Origin: Methylogaea oryzae
GTDB lineage: Bacteria; Pseudomonadota; Gammaproteobacteria; Methylococcales; Methylococcaceae
Direction: 5' to 3'
DNA: 64,000 bases
Assembly: GCF_019669985.1 (NCBI RefSeq)
Contig: NZ_AP019782.1
Coordinates: 1,294,501-1,358,500, forward strand
Shown: piece after piece, positions 37,706 through 46,550 of the stretch
Numbering within the stretch: position 1 is the first letter of the stretch
Layout of the letters: each line of letters begins with the position of its first letter
The notes under the pieces: generated by a model
Told to the model about the DNA's origin: nothing
Seen by the model: the letters and a program-made list of their open reading frames with translations, nothing else
Database searches by the model: none
Translations under genes and position numbers: made by a program

Positions 37706-38199
37706 CAGTCGGCCCGCAACGGTGCGCCGGCATCGGGGCCGGGGGTTTGGGTATAGGCCTCGGCCACGGTGAAGGCCACGGCGGTGATGTCGTCGTCCGG
37801 GCAGTGCAGCAGGCTGCGCGCGATGGTGGGGTTGAAGCCCAGCGCGGAGATTTCCAGCAGAAAGGCCTCCCGGTAGAAGGCGATACGCCGCAGGTCGCCG
37901 TCGTCGAGGGCGGCGATCGCGCCGTCGCGGCCCTTGACCTGGAGGGTGCGGTGGGTGCTGGGCTCGCTGAACACGGCGGCAATCAGGCCGTTGGCGCGAA
38001 TGTCGGCCAGCAGCGCGGCGGACTGGGCGGCGGAGACGAACACCGTCAGCCTGCGCCGGTCGCCGTCGATGCGGCAGCCGATACCGCGGCTCAGGTTGGG
38101 AACGTGGTCGGCGCCGCAGGAGCCTAGGCTGATGGATATGCCGCGCTGCATGAACGCGACGTGGGCGGCGCTAAGGAGCACGGCGGCGGCTTCGGTCAT
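37702..38199 (-). CDS. Pyridoxamine 5'-phosphate oxidase-like protein
   Basis: A 165-residue protein of the PNPOx-like split-barrel type: an N-terminal helix ending HVAFMQRGISISLGSCGADHVPNLSR is the typical first beta-strand pair, followed by VFSEPSTHRTLQVKG. Residue conservation with true PdxH is low, so FMN or haem binding is possible but not shown. It lies between the adenylate cyclase gene (8-bp gap) and the GAF fusion gene (4-bp overlap) in one operon. Substrate and role are unknown. Confidence 0.75.
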   Translation of the reverse strand: MTEAAAVLLSAAHVAFMQRGISISLGSCGADHVPNLSRGIGCRIDGDRRRLTVFVSAAQSAALLADIRANGLIAAVFSEPSTHRTLQVKGRDGAIAALDDGDLRRIAFYREAFLLEISALGFNPTIARSLLHCPDDDITAVAFTVAEAYTQTPGPDAGAPLRADW

Positions 38200-38207
38200 G
38201 GCGGGGC

Positions 38208-39425
38208 TTATTTCCGCTCCAGCCGCCATACGCCGTCCCAGCCGCCGTCGGCCGCCGCTTGCCGGCAACGGCCGGCGTAGGCGCGGCAGAGCGGATCGTG
38301 GGGCGATGCGGCGAATGCCGCTTCGGCCTCGGCCCAGCGGTCTTGCCGACACAGCGCCAGGGCGGCTTGGTAAGCGGCCGAGCCGGTTGCGTCGTCCCGC
38401 GCCAGCAGTTCGTGGATTTTGACCGGCGTCGTGCGTCCGGGCACGGTGGCCATACCCACCTCGCGGCCGGGGAAGGCATCGCCGGTCGCGCTCCAGGTGG
38501 CGTCGGACATGAGGACGGACGTGCCGAAAGCCTTGTTCGCGCTTTCCAGGCGGGCGGCCAAGTTGGCCGCATCCCCCAGCATGGAGTAGTCGAAGCGCCA
38601 CCGGCTGCCCATATTGCCCACCACCACCTCGCCGGTGTGCAGGCCGATGCGCGCTTTCAGCGCCGAGCCGGCCTTGGCCTGGTAATCGCCGGCCTTTTCC
38701 GCCAGGCGGGCTTGGCAGCGCAGGGCGGCGCGGCAGGCGCGCACGGCGTGGTCGGGCTGGTCCAGGGGCGCGTTCCAGAAGGCGATGATGGCATCGCCTT
38801 CGTATTTGTCCAGGGTGCCGCCCTCGTCGAGGATGATGTCGGTCATCTCGGACAGGTAATCGTTGAGCAGGGCGGTGAGGGCCTCCGGTTCCAGCCGTTC
38901 CGCCAGCGTCGAGAAGCCCTCCAGGTCGGAAAACAGCATGGTCAGGGTTTTGCGCTCGCCGCCCAGGCGCAGCCGGGACGGGTCGGCCATGATCTGCTCC
39001 ACCACGGCATGGCTGACGTATTGGCTGAGGGCGTCGGTGACCAATTGCTTCTGCCGGGACAAATCCAGGCTTTCCAGCGCCCGCACCACGGTCAGCCGCA
39101 GCATTTCCGGCTCCCAGGGCTTGGACAGGTATTTGTAGATCTGCGCCTCGTTGACGCAGCGCACCAGCGACTCCATGTCGGCGTAGCCGGTGAGCAGGAT
39201 GCGGATGGCCTGGGGTTGTTTGTCCAGCGCGTGTTTGAGCACTTGATCGCCGGTGATGCCGGGCATGCGCTGGTCGCAGATAATCAAATCCAGGCTTTCG
39301 CGGTCGATGATTTCCATGGCGTCGGCGCCCGAGTTGGCGCCGAAAACCCGATAGCCTTTGCGAAACGAGCGCTGCAGGCTGTCAACGATATCCGGTTCGT
39401 CGTCTACGAAAAGTAGCGTGTGCAT
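38208..39425 (-). CDS. Response regulator with class III adenylate/guanylate cyclase output
   Basis: A 405-residue protein. Residues ~1-120 are a receiver (LLFVDDEPDIVD, phospho-Asp in IICDQRMPG, Lys in YLSKPWEP) of the RpfG-like type. Residues ~160-345 are a class III cyclase with metal Asp in MLFSDLEGFSTL, LDKYEGDAIIAFW (Lys specifying purine, second metal Asp) and FDYSMLGDAANLAARLE. Ser replaces the usual purine-specifying Asp in YSMLGD, as in class IIIb cyclases, so cAMP is the likely product. It is first in an operon with two PNPOx-like genes. No histidine kinase is adjacent. Confidence 0.9.
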   Translation of the reverse strand: MHTLLFVDDEPDIVDSLQRSFRKGYRVFGANSGADAMEIIDRESLDLIICDQRMPGITGDQVLKHALDKQPQAIRILLTGYADMESLVRCVNEAQIYKYLSKPWEPEMLRLTVVRALESLDLSRQKQLVTDALSQYVSHAVVEQIMADPSRLRLGGERKTLTMLFSDLEGFSTLAERLEPEALTALLNDYLSEMTDIILDEGGTLDKYEGDAIIAFWNAPLDQPDHAVRACRAALRCQARLAEKAGDYQAKAGSALKARIGLHTGEVVVGNMGSRWRFDYSMLGDAANLAARLESANKAFGTSVLMSDATWSATGDAFPGREVGMATVPGRTTPVKIHELLARDDATGSAAYQAALALCRQDRWAEAEAAFAASPHDPLCRAYAGRCRQAAADGGWDGVWRLERK

Positions 39426-39510
39426 GGCGGCTATTGAGTCGATCCTTGGGCGGCTAATGATGCCAGACCCGGCGCGCGCTGTCCCTCACAGCCCGGAAGG
39501 TCCCGCGATC

Positions 39511-39519
39511 TGGTACAAT
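39511..39519 (+). promoter_or_regulatory. Extended -10 promoter element of gyrA
   Basis: TGGTACAAT is an extended -10 (TGn-TACAAT) about 66 bp upstream of the gyrA ATG. No good -35 is seen at the expected distance, as is common for extended -10 promoters. Confidence 0.55.
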
Positions 39520-39584
39520 GGCGCGATATTTTCCCCGCGGCGGGAGCATGCTCGCGGGGCCGCTCAGCAAGGAATTATCCGGTC

Positions 39585-42164
39585 ATGTCTGAATTCGCCA
39601 AAGAAGTCATTCCCGTCAATCTCGAAGACGAGATGCGGCAGTCCTACCTCGATTACGCCATGAGCGTGATCGTGGGGCGCGCCCTGCCGGACGTGCGCGA
39701 CGGGTTGAAGCCCGTGCACCGCCGCGTGCTGTACGCCATGAACGAGCTGGGCAACGACTGGAACAAGGCCTACAAGAAGTCGGCCCGCGTAGTCGGCGAC
39801 GTGATCGGTAAGTACCATCCCCACGGCGATTCGGCGGTGTACGACACCATCGTGCGCATGGCCCAGCCGTTCTCCCTGCGCTACATGCTCATCGACGGCC
39901 AGGGCAACTTCGGCTCGGTGGACGGCGACCCGCCGGCCGCCATGCGTTACACCGAAGTGCGCATGTCGCGCATCGCCCACGAGCTGTTGGCCGACCTGGA
40001 CAAGGAAACGGTCGATTTCACCCCCAACTACGACGAGTCGGAAAAAGAGCCGTCGGTACTGCCGACCAAGGTGCCCAACCTGTTGGTGAATGGCTCCGCC
40101 GGTATCGCCGTGGGCATGGCGACCAACATCCCGCCCCACAACCTGACCGAAGTGATCAATGCTTGCCTGGCGCTGATCGACGAACCGGAAACCTCCATCG
40201 AGCAATTGATGGAGCACATTCCCGGCCCGGATTTCCCCACCGCCGGTTTCATCAACGGCGCCAACGGCATCCGCGAAGCCTATCTCACCGGCCGCGGTCG
40301 TATCCTGCTGCGAGCCCGCTGCCACGTGGAAACCCACGACGACAGCGGCCGCCAGAGTATCGTGGTGACCGAGCTGCCCTACCAGGTGAACAAGGCGCGG
40401 CTGCTGGAGAAAATCGCCGAGCTGGTGAAGGAAGCCAAGCTGGAGGGCATTTCCGGTCTGCGCGACGAGTCCGATAAAGACGGCATGCGCATGGTGGTGG
40501 AGGTGAAGCGCGGCGAGACCGCCGAGGTGGTGCTCAACAACCTCTATCAGCACACCCAGATGCAGACCGTGTTCGGCATCAATATGGTGGCCCTGCAGGA
40601 CGGCCGCCCGCGCTTGCTGAACCTGAAGGAAATCATCAGCTCCTTCGTCGACCACCGCAAAGTGGTGGTGACCCGCCGTTCCCTGTTCGAGCTGCGCAAG
40701 GCGCGCGAAAGGGCGCACATCTTGGAAGGCCTGGCGGTGGCCCTGGCCAACATCGATGAAATCATCGAACTGATCAAAACCTCGCCGACCCCGGCGGAAG
40801 CCAAGGAGCGCCTGTTGGGCCGTGTGTGGCAGTCCGGCGTGGTCAGCGCATTGCTGGATCGTGCCGATGCGGATCGCTCCCGGCCGGACAACCTCGACCC
40901 CATGTACGGCCTGGCGGAAGGCGGCTACCGCCTGTCGCCGGTGCAAGCGCAAGCCATCCTGGACTTGCGCTTGCACCGCCTCACCGGCCTGGAGCAGGAC
41001 AAGATCGTCGACGACTACAAGGTCTTGCTGGGGCAGATCGACGAACTGCTGGAAATCCTCTCCAACGAAAGCCGGCTGATGGAAGTGATCCGCGGCGAGT
41101 TGCAGGCGATCAAGGAACAGTTCGGCGACGCCCGCCGCACGGAAATCATCCACGACAAGCTGGACCTGTCCCTGGAAGACCTCATCGACCAGGAGGACGT
41201 GGTGGTGACCATGTCCCACCAGGGCTACGTCAAGACCCAGCCGTTGGAGTCCTACCAGGCCCAGCGCCGCGGTGGACGCGGCAAGAGCGCCACCGGCGTC
41301 AAGGAAGAGGATTTCGTCGACAAGCTCATCGTCGCCAACACCCACGACACCATCCTGTGCTTCTCCAGCCTGGGCCGGGTCTATTCCATCAAGGTCTACG
41401 AGCTGCCGGTGGCGAGCCGCGCCTCGCGCGGCAAGCCGTTCGTCAACCTGCTGCCCCTCACCGAGGGCGAGCGCATCAACGCCATCCTGCCCATCAAGGA
41501 CTTCGGCGTGGAGCGCTATGTGCTGATGGCGACCACGGCCGGCACGGTGAAAAAAGTGGAGTTGCGCGAATTCGAGCGCATCCGCGTCGGCGGCAAAATC
41601 GCTATCGGCCTGCGCGACGACGACCGCCTGGTGGGCGTGGCCCTCACCGACGGTTCTCAGTCGGTGATGCTGTTCAGCAGCGGCGGCAAGGTAGTGTGCT
41701 TCGACGAAAGCGAGGTGCGCATCATGGGCCGCGAGGCCGGCGGCGTGCGCGGCATGAACCTGCCGGACGGCCAGCGCGTCATCTCCCTCATCATCGCCAG
41801 CGAAGGCACGGTGCTGACCGTCACCGAAAACGGCTACGGCAAGCGCACCGAACTGGCCGATTTCCCCCGCCACCATCGCGGCGGCAGCGGCGTCATCGCC
41901 ATGCAGACCAGCGAGCGCAACGGCGCCGTGGTGGGCGCGACGCTGGTTACCGACAGCGACGAAATCATGCTCATCACCGACGCCGGCACCCTGGTGCGCA
42001 CCCGCATCAGCGAAATCTCCGTGCTGGGCCGCAATACCCAAGGCGTGCGGGTGATCCGTCCCAGCGAAAACGAGAAGGTCGTGGGTCTGGATCGCATCGA
42101 ACAGCTGGCCGGCGAAGAGGACGACGACGGCGCGGAAACGGGCGAGGGCGAAGCGGCGGAATAA
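39585..42164 (+). CDS. gyrA: DNA gyrase subunit A
   Basis: An 859-residue GyrA of typical length. It has the N-terminal winged-helix/tower domain with [18 protein letters not shown] and the catalytic Tyr in [11 protein letters not shown]. The C-terminal DNA-wrapping domain includes the GyrA box [10 protein letters not shown] followed by repeats of the beta-pinwheel, and ends in an acidic tail. The quinolone-determining positions keep Ser and Asp (GDSAVYD), the drug-sensitive state in E. coli. The enzyme introduces negative supercoils with GyrB, which is not in this window. Monocistronic by layout. Confidence 0.98.
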   Translation: MSEFAKEVIPVNLEDEMRQSYLDYAMSVIVGRALPDVRDGLKPVHRRVLYAMNELGNDWNKAYKKSARVVGDVIGKYHPHGDSAVYDTIVRMAQPFSLRYMLIDGQGNFGSVDGDPPAAMRYTEVRMSRIAHELLADLDKETVDFTPNYDESEKEPSVLPTKVPNLLVNGSAGIAVGMATNIPPHNLTEVINACLALIDEPETSIEQLMEHIPGPDFPTAGFINGANGIREAYLTGRGRILLRARCHVETHDDSGRQSIVVTELPYQVNKARLLEKIAELVKEAKLEGISGLRDESDKDGMRMVVEVKRGETAEVVLNNLYQHTQMQTVFGINMVALQDGRPRLLNLKEIISSFVDHRKVVVTRRSLFELRKARERAHILEGLAVALANIDEIIELIKTSPTPAEAKERLLGRVWQSGVVSALLDRADADRSRPDNLDPMYGLAEGGYRLSPVQAQAILDLRLHRLTGLEQDKIVDDYKVLLGQIDELLEILSNESRLMEVIRGELQAIKEQFGDARRTEIIHDKLDLSLEDLIDQEDVVVTMSHQGYVKTQPLESYQAQRRGGRGKSATGVKEEDFVDKLIVANTHDTILCFSSLGRVYSIKVYELPVASRASRGKPFVNLLPLTEGERINAILPIKDFGVERYVLMATTAGTVKKVELREFERIRVGGKIAIGLRDDDRLVGVALTDGSQSVMLFSSGGKVVCFDESEVRIMGREAGGVRGMNLPDGQRVISLIIASEGTVLTVTENGYGKRTELADFPRHHRGGSGVIAMQTSERNGAVVGATLVTDSDEIMLITDAGTLVRTRISEISVLGRNTQGVRVIRPSENEKVVGLDRIEQLAGEEDDDGAETGEGEAAE

Positions 42165-42365
42165 GCCGGTCGTCCCGTAGCGCTGCCGCCGGTCGCTCCT
42201 TGCGGCCGAATGCCGCACCTCGATAAAACCTCCAAACGCCGGTGCCGGTTCCATACGGAAACGGCACCGGTATCTCCCTTCGATAGGCCTCCAGCGGTAT
42301 TGCCGCGCGGGCGCCTTATCGACCGGGGCTCAATATCTTCGCGAAAAAGACTATCCACCCAGGTC

Positions 42366-42374
42366 TGGTATAGT
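42366..42374 (+). promoter_or_regulatory. Extended -10 promoter for the glycosyltransferase-led run
   Basis: TGGTATAGT matches TGn-TATAGT and sits 60 bp before the chosen start codon at 42434. No clear -35 is seen. It is nearly the same nonamer as that upstream of gyrA. Confidence 0.5.
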
Positions 42375-42433
42375 TGGCGCGTCGCCGGCAAACCAAACCG
42401 GTATTCCCATACCCATCGATTTGGAGGCGCGTG

Positions 42434-44218
42434 GTGGCAAGTGTCGCGGGAGGATGTACGGCGGAATTCTCCGATGCGTATTTTCTGGATTACGGCGATG
42501 CTTACGGCGTCGCCATGGAAGGCGGGGAAATCGTCGACGAAGCCGGGATTCGCCGTCCGCGTTATTGTTATTACGACGGGGCTTTAGGCGACGCCGCGTC
42601 GCCGTATTTGATCGGCGTTCCTTCCGACGACATCGTCACCACCTTTTGCAGCAATCGCCTGCCGGTTCCCGGTGTGATCGCCTTCCGGCGCGACGGCGTC
42701 TTGCAGTTCGAAAACATGCCGCAGGACGTGCTGGACGAAATCGTCGAGCATCGGCAACAGTATTTCTCCCGTCCGAGTAACGCCATTCATCTGGATACCT
42801 ATTTCCTGGATCCGTTGGAGGCGCTTAATACCGCCAAGCAACACAATCGCATCTATAACGGCCATCCGACCATCGACAGTCCGCAGCTGTGTTTTTACGG
42901 CGGAGATGCCATCGCCGCGGAGCTGAGCAATCTTATTTGGGTGCCGTACGACCGATTTGTCGATTTCTTTACCATGTCCCCCCTGAAAATGCCGGCCGTC
43001 GTAAAGTGCCGGGAAGGCGCCGGCGAGGCGGAGCAAGCGGCAGCCAACGAGGAGTTCCAACAACTGTTGCGGGCGGTGGAAGCCAACAGCACCAATGTGT
43101 GCACTTATCTGGGGGGGCTGGCCAGAGCGCAGCGGCCGGACTTTAGCGAGCCGGTTTTGCGTGTATTTGTAGTGACTTCACGCTATACCACGGTGATGCA
43201 GTATTGTGCCCGTGGAGTCGCCAAAGCGTTCGAGCGCCGTGGCTGCCGGGTGATGTTTGTCATGGAGCAGGACGAGAGGGAGCGGTTGTGTTTTGCCGAC
43301 CTATTGTCCAAATATGTGGAATTCAATCCCCATGTGTTTTTCGAAATAAACCGCTACGAGCCCCGTTTTCTTAACGACCATGTGGCGCATATCGTTTGGT
43401 GGCAAGACCTGCTGGTGCGCAAGAATATGAAGACCGATTCCCTGTCCGTCAGGGAAAGGGAGTTTCATTATTCGATTTCCACGCATTTGGACGAAGAACT
43501 GCATTCCTGTGGCGCGAGCGCAGTGCGTAGGCTCAATTTTTGTATCGACGAGGAAGTCTTCAATCCCGGCCATAATCCGGCGCGCAGCCGCAAAGTGGTT
43601 TTCGTCGGCGCCAATTACCCGTCTTTCGTGGACTTTTCCAGTGCGGCACAGTGTACCGCCGTGGCGCTGCTGACGGATTTGCTGGTGGCGGGGAAAGCTT
43701 TCGGTCCCGAGGTATTGCGCGCCGTGGCCGAGCAATCCGGCGTCGACCCGCAGCATTTAGCCTGGCGTTTGCTGCCTTACGCCATCAGAAGCCTGACGGT
43801 GCGCTGGCTGTGCGAATGCGCGACGATTCCCGTGGAGATTTACGGCCGCCACTGGGAGTCCGACCCGGTTGTCGCCAGGTTTTTCAAGGGCGAGGCGCCC
43901 CACGGCGTGGCGGTGGCGGACATTTACCGTTCGGCGCAATATGCCTTCGCCTGCCATGCCTTCGACATCAATTCGCAGCGCTTGGCCGAAGCTGCCGCCT
44001 GTGGTTGCACGCCGATAGTTTTCGATTGCCGCGAGCTGGCCGAGCCGCCCTATTGGGAAGAGGCTTGCCTCTATTTCAAAACCCAGGCGGAGTTGCAGGA
44101 CATTATCGACAACGACCGCCGCGCGCCGCACAGTCCCCATGCTATCGCCGCCGGATTTACCTATGACCGTGCCGTGGAGAGGTTTCTCGCCGATATGGGG
44201 CCGGTGGTCGGGTTATAA
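42434..44218 (+). CDS. Glycosyltransferase-like protein (CgeB/GT1-type C-terminus)
   Basis: A 594-residue protein. The N-terminal ~230 residues match nothing I recognise. From about residue 240 it resembles CgeB-like glycosyltransferases: LRVFVVTSRYTTVMQYCARG, HIVWWQDLL, KVVFVGANYPS, and the donor-binding segment VADIYRSAQYAFACHAF followed by RLAEAAACGCTPIVFDCREL. It probably transfers a sugar from a nucleotide donor. The GTG at 42434 is preferred because GGAGG lies six bases upstream; a TTG further up would start inside the -10 element. Base composition is a little more AT-rich than in gyrA. First gene of the rightward half of the radical SAM locus. Confidence 0.7.
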   Translation: MASVAGGCTAEFSDAYFLDYGDAYGVAMEGGEIVDEAGIRRPRYCYYDGALGDAASPYLIGVPSDDIVTTFCSNRLPVPGVIAFRRDGVLQFENMPQDVLDEIVEHRQQYFSRPSNAIHLDTYFLDPLEALNTAKQHNRIYNGHPTIDSPQLCFYGGDAIAAELSNLIWVPYDRFVDFFTMSPLKMPAVVKCREGAGEAEQAAANEEFQQLLRAVEANSTNVCTYLGGLARAQRPDFSEPVLRVFVVTSRYTTVMQYCARGVAKAFERRGCRVMFVMEQDERERLCFADLLSKYVEFNPHVFFEINRYEPRFLNDHVAHIVWWQDLLVRKNMKTDSLSVREREFHYSISTHLDEELHSCGASAVRRLNFCIDEEVFNPGHNPARSRKVVFVGANYPSFVDFSSAAQCTAVALLTDLLVAGKAFGPEVLRAVAEQSGVDPQHLAWRLLPYAIRSLTVRWLCECATIPVEIYGRHWESDPVVARFFKGEAPHGVAVADIYRSAQYAFACHAFDINSQRLAEAAACGCTPIVFDCRELAEPPYWEEACLYFKTQAELQDIIDNDRRAPHSPHAIAAGFTYDRAVERFLADMGPVVGL

Positions 44219-44277
44219 GGTATCGCGCGGGGCGGTATTTCGTGTCGCTTCATGGTGTTAGGCAGGATGGGCAAGGC

Positions 44278-44613
44278 ATGATTAATCTTAAGGACTCCCG
44301 TACGCAAACTCCGGCGCCGGGCGCCGCCTGGCGCCGGCTGACGGACGCCGAGCGGATGGCCAGGGTGGAGCAAGCGCTGCATTCGGGCCCCGGCGCCTTT
44401 AACCGCGCGGTTGCCGTCGCGACGGCGGAGGAAAACGGTGAAGTGATCGTCGGCCTGTTGCAGCCTTTGTCCGCCGGCGAGCGCGGCACGCTGCTGCTGG
44501 ATCTGGAGGCCTTTTTGAAGGAAACCGTCGAGCCCAGCCTCGCCGTTTGGCTGGAACCTTTGGGCGACCGCAGTTCCTTGCGCAATTTGCGCGGCATGGG
44601 GGGCAAGCCATGA
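44278..44613 (+). CDS. Small conserved-looking protein of unknown function
   Basis: A 111-residue soluble protein (MINLKDSRTQTPAPGAAW...). It has no signal peptide, membrane helix or Cys residues. The C-terminal half, LAVWLEPLGDRSSLRNLRG, has the look of a conserved motif, but I cannot name the family. Its stop overlaps the ATG of the radical SAM gene (ATGA), so the two are translationally coupled. That raises the possibility of a substrate, carrier or chaperone for the enzyme. The start is uncertain: ATG 44278 or GTG 44242. Confidence 0.65.
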   Translation: MINLKDSRTQTPAPGAAWRRLTDAERMARVEQALHSGPGAFNRAVAVATAEENGEVIVGLLQPLSAGERGTLLLDLEAFLKETVEPSLAVWLEPLGDRSSLRNLRGMGGKP

Positions 44614-45749
44614 CCGCCGCCGTCGCCACCCGCGAAGGCGGATTGATCCTGGATTCCCACAAGCTGTCGCACCATTACGACCGGGTTGCGGCCTGGGAGG
44701 CGGGGGAGCGCATCGCGCCGGTGAGCGTGGACATGGCGCTGACCCGGGCATGCGGCGCCATGTGCTCGTTCTGCTACGCCATGATGCAGGAGTCGCAGGT
44801 GCGCAGCCCGGTCACCACTAGCCACGCGCTCAATCTGCTGGATGATTTTGCCGCCATGGGGGTGCGCAGCGTGTCGCTGGTGTCCGACGGCGAAAGCACT
44901 TTGTCGAAAACCTATGTGCCTTTCATCCGGCACGCGGCGGAGCTGGGCGTCGACGTGGGCAACGCCACCAATGCCTGGGAGTGGGGGCCGGAAAAAATCG
45001 AGCAGGTGCTGCCGCACCTGACCTGGGTGCGCTTTACCGTCGGCGCCGGCCGGCCGGAGAGTTACGCCCGCATCATGTACAAGGGGCCGGAACACACCGC
45101 CGTGTTCGAGCGCGCCATCGAGCACATCCGCTACGCCGTCGATTTGAAACGCCGCAACAAGCTCAAGGTGACGCTGGGCATCCAGATGGTGTTGATGCCG
45201 GAGTTCGGCGAGGAAATTCTGCCGTTCGCCCAGCTCGGCGTCGATTTGGGGGTGGACTATGCGGTCATCAAGCACTGCTCGGACGACGAGCAGCACTCCC
45301 TCGGCATCGACTACGGCAAATACGAGGCCTTGTACGACGTGTTGCGTCAGGCCGAGCGGCTGAGCACGGAGCAGACCAAGGTCGTCGTCAAGTGGAGCAA
45401 GATCCAGGACGGCGACAAGCCTTCCTACCAGCGCTTCTACGGTCCGCCGTTTCTGCTGCAAATCAGCGGCAGCGGGCTGGTGGCGCCGTCCGGCATGTTT
45501 TTCAACGCGCGCTACTCCAAGCTGCACATCGGCAATTTCACCGAGGAGCGCTTTATGGACATCTGGAAGTCCGAGCGTTACTGGCGGGCGATGAATTACC
45601 TCGCTTCGCCGGCCTTCGACGCCCAGACCATGATGGGCACGCTGCCGATCCAGCATTACGTCAGCGTGGCGCTGGACAACCACGTCAAAGGCATCGAGCG
45701 CATCCGCCCGGCCGCGGGCGAACCGCCGCTGCACGTCAATTTTCTGTGA
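44610..45749 (+). CDS. Radical SAM enzyme with cysteine-less SPASM-like C-terminus
   Basis: A 379-residue protein. The radical SAM 4Fe-4S motif is CGAMCSFC (CX3CX2C). The N-terminus ILDSHKLSHHYDRVAAW parallels that of the 47868-48971 protein (AIDSHKLMYHPQRIAQL), and both end in xHxNF(I/L), so they are homologues. In the C-terminal region GLVAPSGMFFNARYSKLHIGNF and FMDIWKSERYW have the shape of a SPASM domain, but none of the auxiliary-cluster Cys residues is present. It probably does a SAM-dependent radical step in the locus product pathway. It starts inside the upstream small gene's stop and ends 7 bp from the convergent methyltransferase stop. Confidence 0.88.
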   Translation: MTAAVATREGGLILDSHKLSHHYDRVAAWEAGERIAPVSVDMALTRACGAMCSFCYAMMQESQVRSPVTTSHALNLLDDFAAMGVRSVSLVSDGESTLSKTYVPFIRHAAELGVDVGNATNAWEWGPEKIEQVLPHLTWVRFTVGAGRPESYARIMYKGPEHTAVFERAIEHIRYAVDLKRRNKLKVTLGIQMVLMPEFGEEILPFAQLGVDLGVDYAVIKHCSDDEQHSLGIDYGKYEALYDVLRQAERLSTEQTKVVVKWSKIQDGDKPSYQRFYGPPFLLQISGSGLVAPSGMFFNARYSKLHIGNFTEERFMDIWKSERYWRAMNYLASPAFDAQTMMGTLPIQHYVSVALDNHVKGIERIRPAAGEPPLHVNFL

Positions 45750-45756
45750 GGCGGCC

Positions 45757-46512
45757 TTAGGCCTTTTCGCCGACGATGAGGATTTCGTTGGTGGGGACGA
45801 GGATGTCCTCGTCGATGTGGATGGCGATTTTTTCCTTGATGTGGGCCGGCACCATGCCCCGGTCCAGCACCCGGTCCAGGTAAAACTTCGGGTTCTGGAT
45901 CATCGTGTATTTGGAAATCTCCAGCACCTTGAAGCCGGTTTTCTCCAGCAGTTCGCGGACGGATTTTTCGCTCCACCAGGTCAGGTGCACCGGATAGCGG
46001 TAGCGGTACGGGATGCCCGTTTCCGTGCCCACCGTGGTCATCACCAGCTTGCCGCCGCCGGCGACGAGGCGCGCCAGGTTGCCGACGACGCCCATGGGGT
46101 CGGGTAGGTGCTCCAGCACGCCCCACAGGGTGACGAAATCGTATTTGTCCTTGGCGTCGTAATCCAGGGCGTCGTGGGGATAGTTGTAGCCCGCCCACCG
46201 GCACGGCATGCCTTCCTGCACGAACAGGTTTTCGCCGCAGCCGAAATCCAGCAGCTTATGGTCTTGGCTCAAGCCGTAGCGCTGCAAATAATCGATATTC
46301 TTGCGGCAGTTCTTTTTCACCGTGTCGCGAATCATCTGCCGGTCGTATTCCGTATAGTATTCGTAGTCGCTGTACAGTTTGTCCAATTCCGCCGCGCTGG
46401 GCATGGGATCGGCGAATTCCAGCGCGCAATGCCGGCATTTATGGATGGTGGCGCCGTCGGCGATGAATATGGGGAAACTTTCGTTGCTGCAAACAACGCA
46501 ATGAACGGCCAT
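45757..46512 (-). CDS. SAM-dependent methyltransferase with N-terminal zinc-ribbon-like motif
   Basis: A 251-residue protein. Two CX2C pairs in the first 30 residues (CVVC and CRHC) suggest a metal-binding ribbon, as in many sugar or polyketide methyltransferases. The Rossmann part has LLDFGCGENLFVQEG (motif I, slightly off consensus), DFVTLWGVLEHLPDP and LARLVAGGGKLVMTT. The group is Methyltransf_23-like. ATG 46512 is set by the ribbon; the frame runs open further upstream only as a shadow of the next gene. It is the last gene of the leftward run. Confidence 0.87.
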   Translation of the reverse strand: MAVHCVVCSNESFPIFIADGATIHKCRHCALEFADPMPSAAELDKLYSDYEYYTEYDRQMIRDTVKKNCRKNIDYLQRYGLSQDHKLLDFGCGENLFVQEGMPCRWAGYNYPHDALDYDAKDKYDFVTLWGVLEHLPDPMGVVGNLARLVAGGGKLVMTTVGTETGIPYRYRYPVHLTWWSEKSVRELLEKTGFKVLEISKYTMIQNPKFYLDRVLDRGMVPAHIKEKIAIHIDEDILVPTNEILIVGEKA

Positions 46513-46550
46513 TGATAGTGCTCCGGCAAATGGTTCTTGTGGTTGAGCGG

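Noticed and set aside
39564-42254. An 896-codon minus-strand frame opposite gyrA.
   Set aside because: gyrA on the plus strand is unmistakable, and the antisense product has the composition of a shadow frame.
44278-45749. A RiPP reading: small precursor plus radical SAM maturase.
   Set aside because: The 111-residue protein has no leader/core organisation, no Cys and no repeated core, and the neighbours are glycosyltransferases, so this is kept only as a weak possibility.
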